Positions 48,250-57,481 of a DNA stretch of 64,000 bases are shown piece after piece. Position 1 is the stretch's first letter; the number at the start of each line of letters is the position of its first letter. Below the pieces are notes generated by a model. It was not told the origin of the DNA. It ran no database searches and saw nothing but the letters and a program-made list of their open reading frames with translations. Source of the DNA: Microbulbifer sp. HZ11 (GTDB lineage Bacteria > Pseudomonadota > Gammaproteobacteria > Pseudomonadales > Cellvibrionaceae); NCBI RefSeq assembly GCF_000708675.1, contig NZ_JELR01000001.1:682001-746000 (forward strand). The letters are read 5' to 3'. Made by a program: the position numbers and the translations under genes.

Positions 48250-48277
48250 TTGACTAATCGCGGGCAAACCATAGAAT
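48250..48277 (+). promoter_or_regulatory. Promoter upstream of the tRNA-Cys/tRNA-Leu genes
   Basis: TTGACT (48250-48255), 16-bp spacer and TAGAAT (48272-48277). It lies about 110 bp before tRNA-Cys; a second TAGAAT at 48346-48351 lacks a good -35. A hairpin CTTACACGC/GCGCGTAAG (48286-48309) lies in the leader. Confidence 0.55.
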
Positions 48278-48385
48278 AGCGCCCTCTTACACGCCCTGGC
48301 GCGCGTAAGTATCAGAAAACGCTGGGATTTTTGCTCTCATTCCGCTAGAATCCGCGACGTTTTCATCGCTTCAAGCGACACCTAT

Positions 48386-48459
48386 GGCTAGGTGGCAGAG
48401 TGGTCATGCAGCGGACTGCAACTCCGTGTACGCCGGTTCGATTCCGACCCTAGCCTCCA
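48386..48459 (+). tRNA. tRNA-Cys(GCA)
   Basis: 74 nt with encoded CCA. Acceptor GGCTAGG/CCTAGCC, anticodon loop CTGCAAC (anticodon GCA), T loop GGTTCGATTCC. Confidence 0.95.
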
Positions 48460-48530
48460 TTTTCCTCCGGTCTGATTTTCAGACTGATCCAATCGGCAGA
48501 CTTCCTCCACATCTGTCGATCGCCCTATCT

Positions 48531-48617
48531 GCCCGGATGGTGGAATTGGTAGACACAGGAGACTTAAAATCTCCCGTCCTTTGGGACGTGCCGGTTCAAG
48601 TCCGGCTCTGGGCACCA
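48531..48617 (+). tRNA. tRNA-Leu(TAA)
   Basis: 87 nt with encoded CCA and a long variable arm (class II). Acceptor GCCCGGA/TCTGGGC, anticodon stem GGAGA/TCTCC with loop CTTAAAA (anticodon TAA). Confidence 0.95.
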
Positions 48618-48694
48618 CCTTCCGTTTTCTCCTAAGCTTCACAGGCAACCTTGTTCATCGCAACCTGCTGTGGCGGCACGCCTTTCGGAAGCAA

Positions 48695-50074
48695 ATGATA
48701 TTTATACTTTTCTGCGCAGTCGCGATCATTGCGGCTACCGCCCTGCTCTTCGGGCTTCAGAACCCGGAAACAAAAATATCACAATTGCTGCGACTGCCCG
48801 GCGATGCCATCTATACCTTACTGCACATGAGTGCCAAACTGGCGTGCTCCGCTCACCATATCTCGGGATTTACACCTCAGCGTATCCACCGTGACCTGCG
48901 GAATTACTCACCGCTGTTCGCACTGGTATCCATTGATCAGAGTCGAGACATTACTTGCGCAAAAATTGGTAACCTCATCAGTGTCAAAGCCTGCTTTCAC
49001 CCACTTCAGGGTTGCAGATTGATTCACCAGCAAAGTCCCGCGCAACTCATAGAGCCCCCGTCGCACCGAGATCACTACCCCAAACAATCCGAGAATGAAT
49101 GTGGTTACCAATGGAAGGCAAGCAATCCTGCCCTGCAGGAACTGCTGGATAGCCAACTACACCACGATCACGAGTCAGGGCTGGATACCCGCGCTCTCCT
49201 GGTAACTCAGGGGGGGCAATTGCAGGCGGAAGCCTACGGGCTGGGTATTTCCGCGCACACACCGCTACTGGGCTGGTCCATGAGTAAAAGCCTGCTGGCA
49301 ATACTGTTCGGGCGCCTGGAGACGCTCGGTCTCGCAGACTCCACCTCTTTAAGCCTGTTTCCGGAATGGCAGAACGACCGCCGTAGCGAGATAACCCTCC
49401 AACACCTTCTGCAAATGTGCGACGGGCTCGCCTTCGACGAAACCTACCGCCCCGGCAGCGATGCCACTCGCATGCTGTTTGGCACCCTGCCAGCTTCCCG
49501 CTACGCCCTGCAACGACCGTTGCTGCATACACCGGGACGCCACTTTTCCTACTCATCGGGCAGCACCAACCTGCTGGCACGCTGGATACATCGAGCGCTC
49601 GGTGGTACAGAAGCGACCCTACATTTCTGGAAAAAAGAGTTTGTGGAGCCGCTCGGCCTCACCAGCGCGATACTGGAACTTGATAATGACGGGGTTTTTA
49701 TCGCGAGCTCTTATGGGTACGCCACTGCGCGGGATTGGGCAAAAATTGGCGGCACATTATTGAAGGGTTTAGAGAACGCGTACGGCTCACAACCATTTCT
49801 GGACCCGATGTGGCTTTCCCATGCGCTAAGCCCTAACCGGAGTGACAATGACCCGCGCTACGGCTTTCAGCTGTGGCTGAACAACCGCACCAATCGGCTC
49901 CCACCGCTGTACCCGCAATTACCTGAAGACAGCGCGTTTATGCTCGGCAACCGGGAACAGAAACTGATGATCGCGCCCTCCCACAATGCAGTTGTGGTCA
50001 GGCTTGGATGGTCTGCCTCCCCCTACCCCATCGAAGACCGCTTCAGTGAGATTCTAGAGGTACTGCCAAATTAA
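48695..50074 (+). CDS. Serine hydrolase, beta-lactamase class C fold
   Basis: 459-residue protein with an N-terminal hydrophobic signal or anchor (FILFCAVAIIAATALLF). The active-site SxxK motif is Ser195-Met-Ser-Lys198 (GWSMSKSLLAI) and the second motif YSSGSTN starts at Tyr286, the form seen in 6-aminohexanoate-dimer-hydrolase-like and other non-lactamase members. An extra region of about 130 residues lies before the catalytic domain. Function is probably an esterase or amidase rather than antibiotic resistance. ATG 48695 has CGGAAG upstream; earlier starts would lie in the tRNA. Confidence 0.8.
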   Translation: MIFILFCAVAIIAATALLFGLQNPETKISQLLRLPGDAIYTLLHMSAKLACSAHHISGFTPQRIHRDLRNYSPLFALVSIDQSRDITCAKIGNLISVKACFHPLQGCRLIHQQSPAQLIEPPSHRDHYPKQSENECGYQWKASNPALQELLDSQLHHDHESGLDTRALLVTQGGQLQAEAYGLGISAHTPLLGWSMSKSLLAILFGRLETLGLADSTSLSLFPEWQNDRRSEITLQHLLQMCDGLAFDETYRPGSDATRMLFGTLPASRYALQRPLLHTPGRHFSYSSGSTNLLARWIHRALGGTEATLHFWKKEFVEPLGLTSAILELDNDGVFIASSYGYATARDWAKIGGTLLKGLENAYGSQPFLDPMWLSHALSPNRSDNDPRYGFQLWLNNRTNRLPPLYPQLPEDSAFMLGNREQKLMIAPSHNAVVVRLGWSASPYPIEDRFSEILEVLPN

Positions 50075-50661
50075 CCCCGGTGAGAGTCCTCCAGCATTGC
50101 CAGAAAAAGTCGGGACTCCTGAGGGCTTGCCTGAAGCCCGTATTTCTCCGCAACGGCCATAAACCGTCGCAGGTAGTATTGCCGCACGGGGCCATAGGGC
50201 GGCATCCACTGGTCCGGTCCTTTATGCCCCTTGCTCTGGTTGCGTCCATCATCCACCAGCCACAGGTTATCCGGGTCCTCGGCAAAGGCACGTTTCTTTT
50301 CACGGGGCCAATGGGCGCCGCCACGCTCATGCGCCCATTTAAGCGGCACAATGTGCTCGACATCGAGATCTGACGCCAACTCAAAGAAATTCCCGGTATA
50401 GGGGTCCATCCATAAGCCACTGGCCACTTTGCACCCGCGATCATCGGTATAAGCGATGGGCGCAAGGGAATAGCGGATCAGCAGCTCATGCCGGGTATCC
50501 TGGCAGTCCCGGTCGGCATCGGACCACCGGGGAAGCCATTCGCTGCGGCGATACTTGCCTTCGCTGGCAGAGACCATCGCACTGGCACACAGCAAACCGG
50601 GTAACAGAAAAAGGCAGGCGATAAGGGAACAGGAAGAAGCGAAAGCTTGAGGACGCGGCAC
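50071..50661 (-). CDS. Exported HNH-type nuclease
   Basis: 196-residue protein with a signal peptide (about 1-32, CSLIACLFLLPGLLCASA). The HNH core of the DUF1524/HNH group is clear: DVEHIVP at 100-106, Asn132 in DPDNLWLV, and Asn141 in RNQSKG. So it should cut DNA in the periplasm or outside the cell. Four conserved-looking cysteines of which two (53, 77) may form a disulfide. Its 3' end overlaps the serine hydrolase gene by 4 bp, tail to tail. It could help scavenge extracellular DNA; that is inference. Confidence 0.82.
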   Translation of the reverse strand: MPRPQAFASSCSLIACLFLLPGLLCASAMVSASEGKYRRSEWLPRWSDADRDCQDTRHELLIRYSLAPIAYTDDRGCKVASGLWMDPYTGNFFELASDLDVEHIVPLKWAHERGGAHWPREKKRAFAEDPDNLWLVDDGRNQSKGHKGPDQWMPPYGPVRQYYLRRFMAVAEKYGLQASPQESRLFLAMLEDSHRG

Positions 50662-50760
50662 AACAACTCCATTGGCGTATAAAAGCTCGAATGGAACTAT
50701 CGTACCCGAAGATATGAGGCGCGAAAATTAGCGCCAGTACTGTAAAGTGAAATTTGTGAC

Positions 50761-50791
50761 CGCCTCGACCCGGACACTTCCGGGCGAGGCG
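50761..50791 (-). terminator. Hairpin after pgsA
   Basis: CGCCTCG (50761-50767) pairs with CGAGGCG (50785-50791), with an inner CCCGG/CCGGG stem. On the minus strand an AT-rich stretch follows only after a few bases. Confidence 0.5.
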
Positions 50792-50799
50792 AAAGCCAC

Positions 50800-51366
50800 T
50801 CAGGATCTGGTGGTTTCGTCGCCACTTAATGCGGGCCAGGCGGCACGCAGATAAACCACCATGGTCCACAGCGTGAGGGCCGCGGCAACGTATAGCAGGA
50901 TGTAGCCAATGGTTTCCATAACGGGGAATTCCTGTACATCGAAAGCGAGCAGCACGATGATCGCGGCCATCTGCGCCGTAGTTTTGATCTTGCCGATATA
51001 GTTTACCGCCACACTACTGCGCAGCCCCAACTCCGCCATCCACTCTCGCAGAGCAGACACAGCGATCTCACGGCCAATAATCACGGCAGCGGCAATGGTA
51101 AACAGACGATGATTGTGCAGATCCACCAGCAGCACCAGTGCAGTGGCCACCATCAGCTTGTCGGCCACCGGGTCCAGGAAGGCCCCAAACGGCGTGCTCT
51201 GGTTCATTTTGCGAGCGATATATCCATCCAGCCAGTCTGTTGCGGCGGCAATGGAGAAGATCAGCGCAGAGGCAATATAGCTCCACTTGTAGGGAAGATA
51301 GAAAACCAGCACAAATACCGGAATCAGCGCTACGCGCAGCAGGGTCAATTGATTGGCAAGGGTCAT
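50800..51366 (-). CDS. pgsA: CDP-diacylglycerol--glycerol-3-phosphate 3-phosphatidyltransferase
   Basis: Makes phosphatidylglycerophosphate, the committed step to phosphatidylglycerol and cardiolipin. 188 residues, four or more membrane helices. The CDP-alcohol phosphotransferase motif is complete: [20 protein letters not shown] followed by VADK, with all three aspartates. ATG 51366 preferred because AAGGAC lies 5 bp upstream. Lies downstream of uvrC, 94 bp apart, as in many gammaproteobacteria. Confidence 0.93.
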   Translation of the reverse strand: MTLANQLTLLRVALIPVFVLVFYLPYKWSYIASALIFSIAAATDWLDGYIARKMNQSTPFGAFLDPVADKLMVATALVLLVDLHNHRLFTIAAAVIIGREIAVSALREWMAELGLRSSVAVNYIGKIKTTAQMAAIIVLLAFDVQEFPVMETIGYILLYVAAALTLWTMVVYLRAAWPALSGDETTRS

Positions 51367-51460
51367 GCTGGTCCTTTTACATTCGCTGAACACACTTCGT
51401 CGGCAGTGCGTAACTTAGCAATCCGCATCCAAAAAATAAACGCCAAGAGGTTTCTTTACA

Positions 51461-53275
51461 TTACTCATTGTGCAGAGTGGAGTAAATTTCCTGGGCAAGC
51501 TTGCGGCTGACCCCCTCCACACTGGCCAGCTGGTTGACCGATGCGCGCATTACTTCCTGCAATCCACCAAAGTGGTGCAGCAATGCACGCCTGCGCGCAG
51601 GCCCGACACCGGGAATCCCCTCTAGGGGTGACTCGCGACGCTTCTTGTCCCGCCGTTGGCGGTGGCCGGTAATCGCAAACCGGTGCGCCTCATCCCGCAC
51701 CTGCTGAATCAAGTGGAGAGCCGGGGAATCGGACTCCAGCACCAGCTCGCGATTCTGGGACACCACGTGCAGCGTCTCAAACCCCGCTTTGCGGGTGGTG
51801 CCTTTGGCGACACCAATAATCTGGACACCGGTGACCCCCAGCTCATTGAGTGTATCAATGGCCTGCCGTACCTGCCCCTTACCGCCGTCGATCAGCAATA
51901 TATTCGGGAAGCGGCCCTCCCCCTTTGATAATCGCGCGTACCGCCGTTGCAGCGCCTGCCCCATGGCCGCGTAATCATCCCCCGCAGTGATATTTTCAAT
52001 ATTGAATCGCCGATAATCCGATTTGACCGGTCCGCCGGTATCAAACACCACGCAGGATGCCACCGTCGCTTCGCCACTGGAGTGACTGATATCGAAGCAC
52101 TCGAGGCGCTCGGGCAACTCCCCCAACCGCAACACCTCCTGCAAGTTCTCAAACCGGTCCTGCAGCTTCTGTTGCGACGCGGTACGACTTTGCAGGTTCT
52201 GGCTGGCGGCCTGCTGGGCCATTTCCACCCAGGAGGCACGATTACCGCGCAGCTTGTGTACCAACTGAACATCTTTGCCAGACTGCTCTGACAGCGCCTG
52301 CTGGAGCGCATCGCCATCTTCCAGCGATTCGGACATCAGGATCTGACGGGGAATCTCGCGGTTCGCACCGAGGTAAAACTGCGGGATAAACGCGGAGAGC
52401 AATTCCGAAGATTCCAGACCGAGCTTTTCACTGGGATAGTAGCTACGGCTGCCAAGAATCCTCCCCTGCCGAATAAACAGGACATGCACACAGCACAGGC
52501 CACCAGAAGTCGCCGCCCCGAGCACATCCACATCGCCACCGGCACTTTCTGCAATCTGGTCCGACTGCAAACGACGCAATGCGACGATCTGATCGCGCAG
52601 GCGCGCGGCTTTTTCAAACTCCAGCGCAGCCGAGGCCCGTTCCATGGAATCGGCCAGCTCGCGGATAATCGTGTCGCTTTTACCGGCAAGGAACATCTGC
52701 GCGTGGCGCACATCGGCCTGGTAGTCTTCCGCCGATATAAAATCGACGCAGGGCGCCGTGCAGCGCTCAATCTGATATTGGAGGCACGGGCGCGAGCGGT
52801 TGGCGAAGACACTGTCTTCACAGGAGCGAATACGGAAGGTTTTCTGCAGAAAGTTCAGACTGTCACGCACCGACGATGCGTTGGGGAAAGGCCCAAAATA
52901 GTCACCTTTCTTACGTTTTGAACCGCGGTGAAACGCAATGCGCGGAAAGGTATCTTTGCTCGACAAAAAGATGTAAGGGTACCCCTTATCATCCTTAAGC
53001 ATCACATTGTAGGGCGGCCGCTGGGATTTGATCAGGCTCTGCTCAAGCACCAGCGCTTCCGTCTCACTGCGGGTAACCGTCACTTCGATATCCGCAATTT
53101 TCTCCACCAGTGCCATGGTTTTTGCGGTGAGCCCGGTGGCCCGGAAATAGCTGCCCAGACGATTGCGCAGATTCTTCGCCTTGCCGACATACAGGACCTT
53201 TCCCTGGCTATCAAACATCTGATAGACGCCAGGTTTACGGGTTACTGTCGATAAAAATCGCTTACTGTCGAACAT
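51461..53275 (-). CDS. uvrC: Excinuclease ABC subunit C
   Basis: Nuclease making both incisions in nucleotide excision repair, 604 residues. N-terminal GIY-YIG domain (KPGVYQMFDSQGKVLYVGKAKNLRNRL split by the Tyr and Gly motifs), UvrB-binding UVR motif near 200 (ALEFEKAARLRDQI), the RNase H-like domain (LLIDGGKGQVRQA) and two C-terminal helix-hairpin-helix motifs. ATG 53275 begins MFDSKRFLSTV, the usual start. Lies next to gacA as in Pseudomonas and E. coli. Confidence 0.95.
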   Translation of the reverse strand: MFDSKRFLSTVTRKPGVYQMFDSQGKVLYVGKAKNLRNRLGSYFRATGLTAKTMALVEKIADIEVTVTRSETEALVLEQSLIKSQRPPYNVMLKDDKGYPYIFLSSKDTFPRIAFHRGSKRKKGDYFGPFPNASSVRDSLNFLQKTFRIRSCEDSVFANRSRPCLQYQIERCTAPCVDFISAEDYQADVRHAQMFLAGKSDTIIRELADSMERASAALEFEKAARLRDQIVALRRLQSDQIAESAGGDVDVLGAATSGGLCCVHVLFIRQGRILGSRSYYPSEKLGLESSELLSAFIPQFYLGANREIPRQILMSESLEDGDALQQALSEQSGKDVQLVHKLRGNRASWVEMAQQAASQNLQSRTASQQKLQDRFENLQEVLRLGELPERLECFDISHSSGEATVASCVVFDTGGPVKSDYRRFNIENITAGDDYAAMGQALQRRYARLSKGEGRFPNILLIDGGKGQVRQAIDTLNELGVTGVQIIGVAKGTTRKAGFETLHVVSQNRELVLESDSPALHLIQQVRDEAHRFAITGHRQRRDKKRRESPLEGIPGVGPARRRALLHHFGGLQEVMRASVNQLASVEGVSRKLAQEIYSTLHNE

Positions 53276-53298
53276 GCAAAATTTACTACCACCCAAAC

Positions 53299-53327
53299 AG
53301 AACAGGGGCCGGAAAGGCCCCTGTTCT
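53299..53327. other. Strong hairpin between gacA and uvrC
   Basis: Perfect 12-bp stem (53299-53310 with 53316-53327, loop GGAAA). Neither side has a T run, so it may process or tune the gacA-uvrC transcript rather than end it. Confidence 0.55.
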
Positions 53328-53398
53328 AACAACACACCATGATGCACCGATTCTATCTGCTCGCGCTAAACGCTTCCGCTGCCAAATACCTGCTGCCG

Positions 53399-54043
53399 CT
53401 ACACAGCCTCTTCCGGGTCCAGCACATTGTGTTTGACCGCGAGCAGGGTCAACTCCACATCGGAATGCAGGCCCAGTTTTTCAAATATCCGGTAGCGATA
53501 GGTGTTGACGGTTTTCGGACTGACCGCAAGGGTTTCGGCAATTTCTGCCACCTTGTTACCGTTGACGATCATGACCGCCGTTTGCAACTCCCGCTCGGAA
53601 AGATCTTCGAAGGGTGATGAGCCACCGCTGACACTGCGCAGGGCCAGTTTGGTCGCCATTGACGAACTGATATAGGTTTCGCCGGCGACTACCGAGCGAA
53701 TAGCCCGCACCATTTCTTCCAGATCCGCGCCCTTGGTGACGTAACCGGAGGCCCCCGCCTGAATCAGCCGGCTGGGGAAAAGGTCGTCGTCCAGTGCGCT
53801 GACCGCAATGACTTTCGCCTTGGGAAAGCGGGGAATCAATTTACGGGTAGCCTCGAGGCCCCCCATTCCGGGCATTCGTACATCCATCAAAATGACGTCC
53901 ACTTCCGTCTCGCGGACAAATGCCAGTGCGTCTTCACCACTTTTGGCTTCGCCGACAACCTGAATGTCATCGACATCTCCCAGCATGCGGGAAATACCCA
54001 TACGCACCAAGTCGTGATCGTCTACCACTAAGACTTTTATCAA
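53399..54043 (-). CDS. gacA: Response regulator GacA/UvrY
   Basis: Two-component regulator of the GacS-GacA (BarA-UvrY) pathway, which acts through small RNAs on CsrA/RsmA. Receiver domain with the phospho-acceptor Asp in ILMDVRMPGM, then a LuxR-type helix-turn-helix near the C terminus (VSPKTVNTYRYRIFEKLG). The likely start is a TTG at 54043 (LIKVLVVDDHDLVR, as in other GacA proteins, about 214 residues) with GGGG 5 bp before it. A GTG at 54058 in frame is an alternative. The partner kinase is not in this window. Confidence 0.9.
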   Translation of the reverse strand: MIKVLVVDDHDLVRMGISRMLGDVDDIQVVGEAKSGEDALAFVRETEVDVILMDVRMPGMGGLEATRKLIPRFPKAKVIAVSALDDDLFPSRLIQAGASGYVTKGADLEEMVRAIRSVVAGETYISSSMATKLALRSVSGGSSPFEDLSERELQTAVMIVNGNKVAEIAETLAVSPKTVNTYRYRIFEKLGLHSDVELTLLAVKHNVLDPEEAV

Positions 54044-54371
54044 ATTAGCCCCAACCACGGATTATCAGCCGATTCTGCGCAAAATTTTCCTACTGAAATC
54101 AGCTAGCACAAAATCGAATTTTTTGTTATTGCTCAGCGAGTTATGTCCCGCAAAGATCCATCCACAGAGCCCTCAGAAAACATACCAGACTAGTGTCTCA
54201 TTGCAAAGCAAGTGGTACGCAACTAAACGCGAAGTTATCTATTGTTTTAACCCACACAAACAGCAGAAAATTTCCCATGCCGCTCCAAGGCCGGCATTTC
54301 CCACTACGGAACCCCTGCACCCCCCGTACTACTATTCATTTAACGTAGCTGAGGGCGAAGGTGACGATATC

Positions 54372-54460
54372 GGGTGCGGTCTTGTGAGACCTTCACCGCC
54401 AGGGATGGCGGTGCAGAGCCCCAGGGATGGGTTTACGGCGTGTCTCGCAAGACCGCATCC
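54372..54460. repeat. Nested inverted repeat, possible dispersed hairpin element
   Basis: Outer arms of 19 bp with two G-T-type mismatches (54372-54390 and 54442-54460), an inner hairpin CACCGCC-AGGGAT-GGCGGTG (54394-54413), and the motif CAGGGATGG twice (54400-54408 and 54422-54430). Looks like a REP-like intergenic element. Only one copy is seen here. The rest of the gap 54044-54519 shows no gene. Confidence 0.55.
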
Positions 54461-54519
54461 GGTAGCGGCGCCGCCACAAAATTACTTAAGTGAGCGGCAT
54501 TGCTGCGATCCCCCGGGCT

Positions 54520-55536
54520 CTACGGGTAAAACCGCGGCTCCGGCTCCAGGGTCACCCCGAACTTGACTTGAATGTCTTCGGCGATATCACGGGCCAGATC
54601 GACTACCTGCTGCCCTGCCCGGTGCCCCGGATTCACCAGCACCAGTGCCTGGCGGTCATGCACCCCGACCCCATCACGCCGAAAGCCACGCCAGCCGGCC
54701 TGATCGATGAGCCAGCCTGCGGCCAGTTTCCATCCGTTCCCGGCTGCATAAGCGACGACGTTCGGGTATGTTTTTTTGATGGCCGTGTATTGAGCCTCGG
54801 ACACCACGGGATTTTTAAAGAAGCTACCGGTATTCGGTATTTCTAGCGGATTCGGAAGCTTACTGTTACGGATATCAATCACCGCTTCCGCGACCTGCTG
54901 CGGGGTCAAGGATTCAAGGCTGGTCTCGTGCGCCTCAAAGTGTTGCTGAAGGGCGGGGTAATCAATCCGCGGCTGCCAGCCACGGTGCAATTTGAGCACT
55001 ACCTCGCAAATCAGGTAGCGATCTTTGGCCTCCCCCTTGAACAGGCTGTCACGGTAACCAAAAGCGCATTCGCGCGCGGTGAAGGTCACCAGCTCGCCCG
55101 TTGCGATCTCCATGGCGGTAAGCTGCTCAAAGTGATCTTTCAGCTCCACTCCGTAAGCGCCAATATTCTGAATAGGTGCCGCACCGATGTTCCCGGGAAT
55201 CAACGCCAGGTTTTCCAGTCCGCCATACCCGGATTCGACAGTACGCATTACCAGCTGGTGCCAGTTTTCCCCTGCCGCTGCACGTACTCGCACCCCATCC
55301 TCAGTATCCCTAAGGTCTACTCCGAGCATGCCAAGATGCAATGCGAGGCCGGGGAAGTCCCCGGTAAGTACAATATTGCTGCCGCCACCGAGGGGCAGTA
55401 TCGGAAGCTGCCTATCGCGGGCAAACCGCAGAGCGTCACGCAACTGCTCTAGAGAGGTCACCGAGCAGAAGTAACGGGCCTGCGCGGCGATCGTCATGGT
55501 ATTAAAAGGCTGCAGGTCGATATCAGATTGAATCAT
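54520..55536 (-). CDS. murB: UDP-N-acetylenolpyruvoylglucosamine reductase
   Basis: Second committed step of peptidoglycan precursor synthesis (NADPH, FAD). 338 residues of the E. coli-type (type I) MurB: FAD motif PILPLGGGSNIVL near 46-58, catalytic Ser in NTGSFFKNPV near 228, and the C-terminal MurB_C domain. 87 bp downstream of kdsB on the same strand. Confidence 0.94.
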   Translation of the reverse strand: MIQSDIDLQPFNTMTIAAQARYFCSVTSLEQLRDALRFARDRQLPILPLGGGSNIVLTGDFPGLALHLGMLGVDLRDTEDGVRVRAAAGENWHQLVMRTVESGYGGLENLALIPGNIGAAPIQNIGAYGVELKDHFEQLTAMEIATGELVTFTARECAFGYRDSLFKGEAKDRYLICEVVLKLHRGWQPRIDYPALQQHFEAHETSLESLTPQQVAEAVIDIRNSKLPNPLEIPNTGSFFKNPVVSEAQYTAIKKTYPNVVAYAAGNGWKLAAGWLIDQAGWRGFRRDGVGVHDRQALVLVNPGHRAGQQVVDLARDIAEDIQVKFGVTLEPEPRFYP

Positions 55537-55623
55537 GCACTACCAGAATATGAATTGACCGTACCGGCGAAATCTTTTTGCGGAGGTACCGAGCGGTATA
55601 CGTGCGCTTGACGCAGGCAACGC

Positions 55624-56400
55624 TTAGCGGAACAGACTGCGCATCCGCGCCAGGTCATGCTCTGTATCCACTCCCCCGGGCACGGCCTCACAGGCGTCCG
55701 CCACATGTATCGGCTGTCCATTAAAGAGGAAGCGCAACTGCTCCAGTGCCTCGATCCGCTCCAACGGTGCCATGGGCCAGCCTACAAACAAATTTAACAG
55801 GGCCGCACGGTAAGCATAGATGCCAATATGACGACGGGGGGTCAGCCCCTCAGGCAGCACAGACCTGTCCGCGGCAAATGCGTCCCGGGGCCAGGGTATG
55901 GGCGCACGGGAAAAGTAGCGTGCCAGACCACTTTCCTCACACACCAGCTTGACGATATTTGGGTTGACGAAGTCCTCGACGGATTCGATAGGCTCCGCCA
56001 GGGTAGCCACACCAGCAGTGGTGTTATCCGCCAGGTTGCGCGCAACCTGGTTGATGACCGCAGGCGGAATCAGCGGTTCATCCCCCTGCACATTCACCAG
56101 AATCCGCTCCTCCGCGAGCCCCAACTTGACCGCCACTTCCTGCAGGCGGTCGGTACCGGAGGCATGATCGGAGCTGGTCATACACACCTGACCACCAAAA
56201 GCGGCCACCGCCTCGGCCACGCGATCATCATCGGTCGCGACGATTACCCGCTCTGCCGCACTTTCACTGGCACGCTCGTAAACGCGCTGCACCATGGACT
56301 TCCCGGCAATTTCAGCCAGTGGTTTTCCGGGCAGCCTGCTGGACCCATAGCGGGCGGGGATAATGACGTCAAAACTCAGGTCATCGGCGATACGGCTCAT
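55624..56400 (-). CDS. kdsB: 3-deoxy-manno-octulosonate cytidylyltransferase
   Basis: Activates KDO to CMP-KDO for lipopolysaccharide core. 258 residues with the nucleotidyltransferase start ([20 protein letters not shown]) and [11 protein letters not shown] motif. Overlaps lpxK by 4 bp (ATGA), so coupled. The YcaR/Trm112-like gene often placed between lpxK and kdsB is absent here. Confidence 0.95.
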   Translation of the reverse strand: MSRIADDLSFDVIIPARYGSSRLPGKPLAEIAGKSMVQRVYERASESAAERVIVATDDDRVAEAVAAFGGQVCMTSSDHASGTDRLQEVAVKLGLAEERILVNVQGDEPLIPPAVINQVARNLADNTTAGVATLAEPIESVEDFVNPNIVKLVCEESGLARYFSRAPIPWPRDAFAADRSVLPEGLTPRRHIGIYAYRAALLNLFVGWPMAPLERIEALEQLRFLFNGQPIHVADACEAVPGGVDTEHDLARMRSLFR

Positions 56401-57428
56401 GGGGCGTCAAAACTCTCGAGGTGTTGGTGTATGCGTTGATAGAACAGATCGGGAAGCTGCGCCCGTGCCTCCAGCGCCCACCAGTGGGTCTGCCAGAAAT
56501 CGCGACATTTCACCGCATCCTTCATGGTCATTATGACCGGTGTTACACCGTCGAGCTGCAGCTCCTGCTGGCAGAACTGATGATGATCCGGGAAAGGCAT
56601 CTCCATCACAGTGAAACCGATCGCACGCAGGGCGTTAAAGAAGCGCTGGGGGTTGCCGATCGCCGCCACTCCGTGGCACGGGCCCACTTCCGGGCCGGAT
56701 TCCAGCTTGAGAGTGGAGGTCTGGTCCAGGTTGAACTGATGCCAGCGCGCCGGCTCCAGGTGCATGGTGAAGTCGACCTTGTCGCCACACTGGGACTCCG
56801 CCAGGGTACCGGCGGTACCATTGACGACCACCATATCCACACTGGACAGGCGCTCGATCGACTCCCGCAGGGGCCCGCGCGGCAACAGGTGCCCGTTGCC
56901 GAGCCCCCGGTGTCCGTCCACCACACAGATTTCCATGCTGCGCCACAGGCCGTAGTGCTGTAGCCCATCGTCGGAAAGGATCACATCACAACCGTGCTGC
57001 TCAACCAGCGCCTCCGCCGCCTCAACCCGCTTTGGTGACACCATAACCGGCAGACCGGTCATCAGGTGCAGCATCAGCGGCTCATCACCGGACTCGAGGG
57101 GATGAGATTGGGCGGTGACATCATAGGGGTAATGCTTGGCGCGACCACCGTAGCCGCGGCTGATAATCCCGGGCTTACGGCCGCGTTCCTTCAGCCAGCG
57201 GCCGAGTTCGGCCACCAGTGGTGTTTTGCCGGCGCCGCCCACGGTGATGTTGCCAACCACAATCACCGGCACCGGTAGCGGCGCCGGTTTATTGCGCTGC
57301 TTGCGCCAGCGGCTACCGTGGCGAAACGCCAGTTCCAGCGGTGCCAGCAGTGGCAACTGGGTGCCGTTATCGTCGCCACCTTCAGTGGCCGGGTACCAGC
57401 GTTTGTTTAACCAGTCTTCAAGCGACAT
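56397..57428 (-). CDS. lpxK: Tetraacyldisaccharide 4'-kinase
   Basis: Phosphorylates the lipid A precursor at the 4' position. 343 residues: membrane-facing N-terminal helix, P-loop VGGAGKTP near 60-67, and the ISRGYGG motif. Lies between msbA and kdsB, the normal order. Confidence 0.95.
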   Translation of the reverse strand: MSLEDWLNKRWYPATEGGDDNGTQLPLLAPLELAFRHGSRWRKQRNKPAPLPVPVIVVGNITVGGAGKTPLVAELGRWLKERGRKPGIISRGYGGRAKHYPYDVTAQSHPLESGDEPLMLHLMTGLPVMVSPKRVEAAEALVEQHGCDVILSDDGLQHYGLWRSMEICVVDGHRGLGNGHLLPRGPLRESIERLSSVDMVVVNGTAGTLAESQCGDKVDFTMHLEPARWHQFNLDQTSTLKLESGPEVGPCHGVAAIGNPQRFFNALRAIGFTVMEMPFPDHHQFCQQELQLDGVTPVIMTMKDAVKCRDFWQTHWWALEARAQLPDLFYQRIHQHLESFDAP

Positions 57429-57481
57429 TGCGCTCTGCGCCCCCTATCCCTGATGCGATGTATTCAACAATTTGGTGGCGC

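Noticed and set aside
47965-48279. 104-codon plus-strand frame after the peptidase gene
   Set aside because: Starts with GTG one base from its AGGAG, crosses several hairpins and the tRNA promoter, and resembles no protein family.
48388-48648. Minus-strand frame containing RAGLEPARPKGREILSLL
   Set aside because: Spurious translation antisense to the tRNA-Cys and tRNA-Leu genes.
48695-50074. Antibiotic-resistance beta-lactamase
   Set aside because: The fold and SxxK are there, but the second motif is YSSG rather than YxN and no KTG triad is evident, so resistance is not supported.
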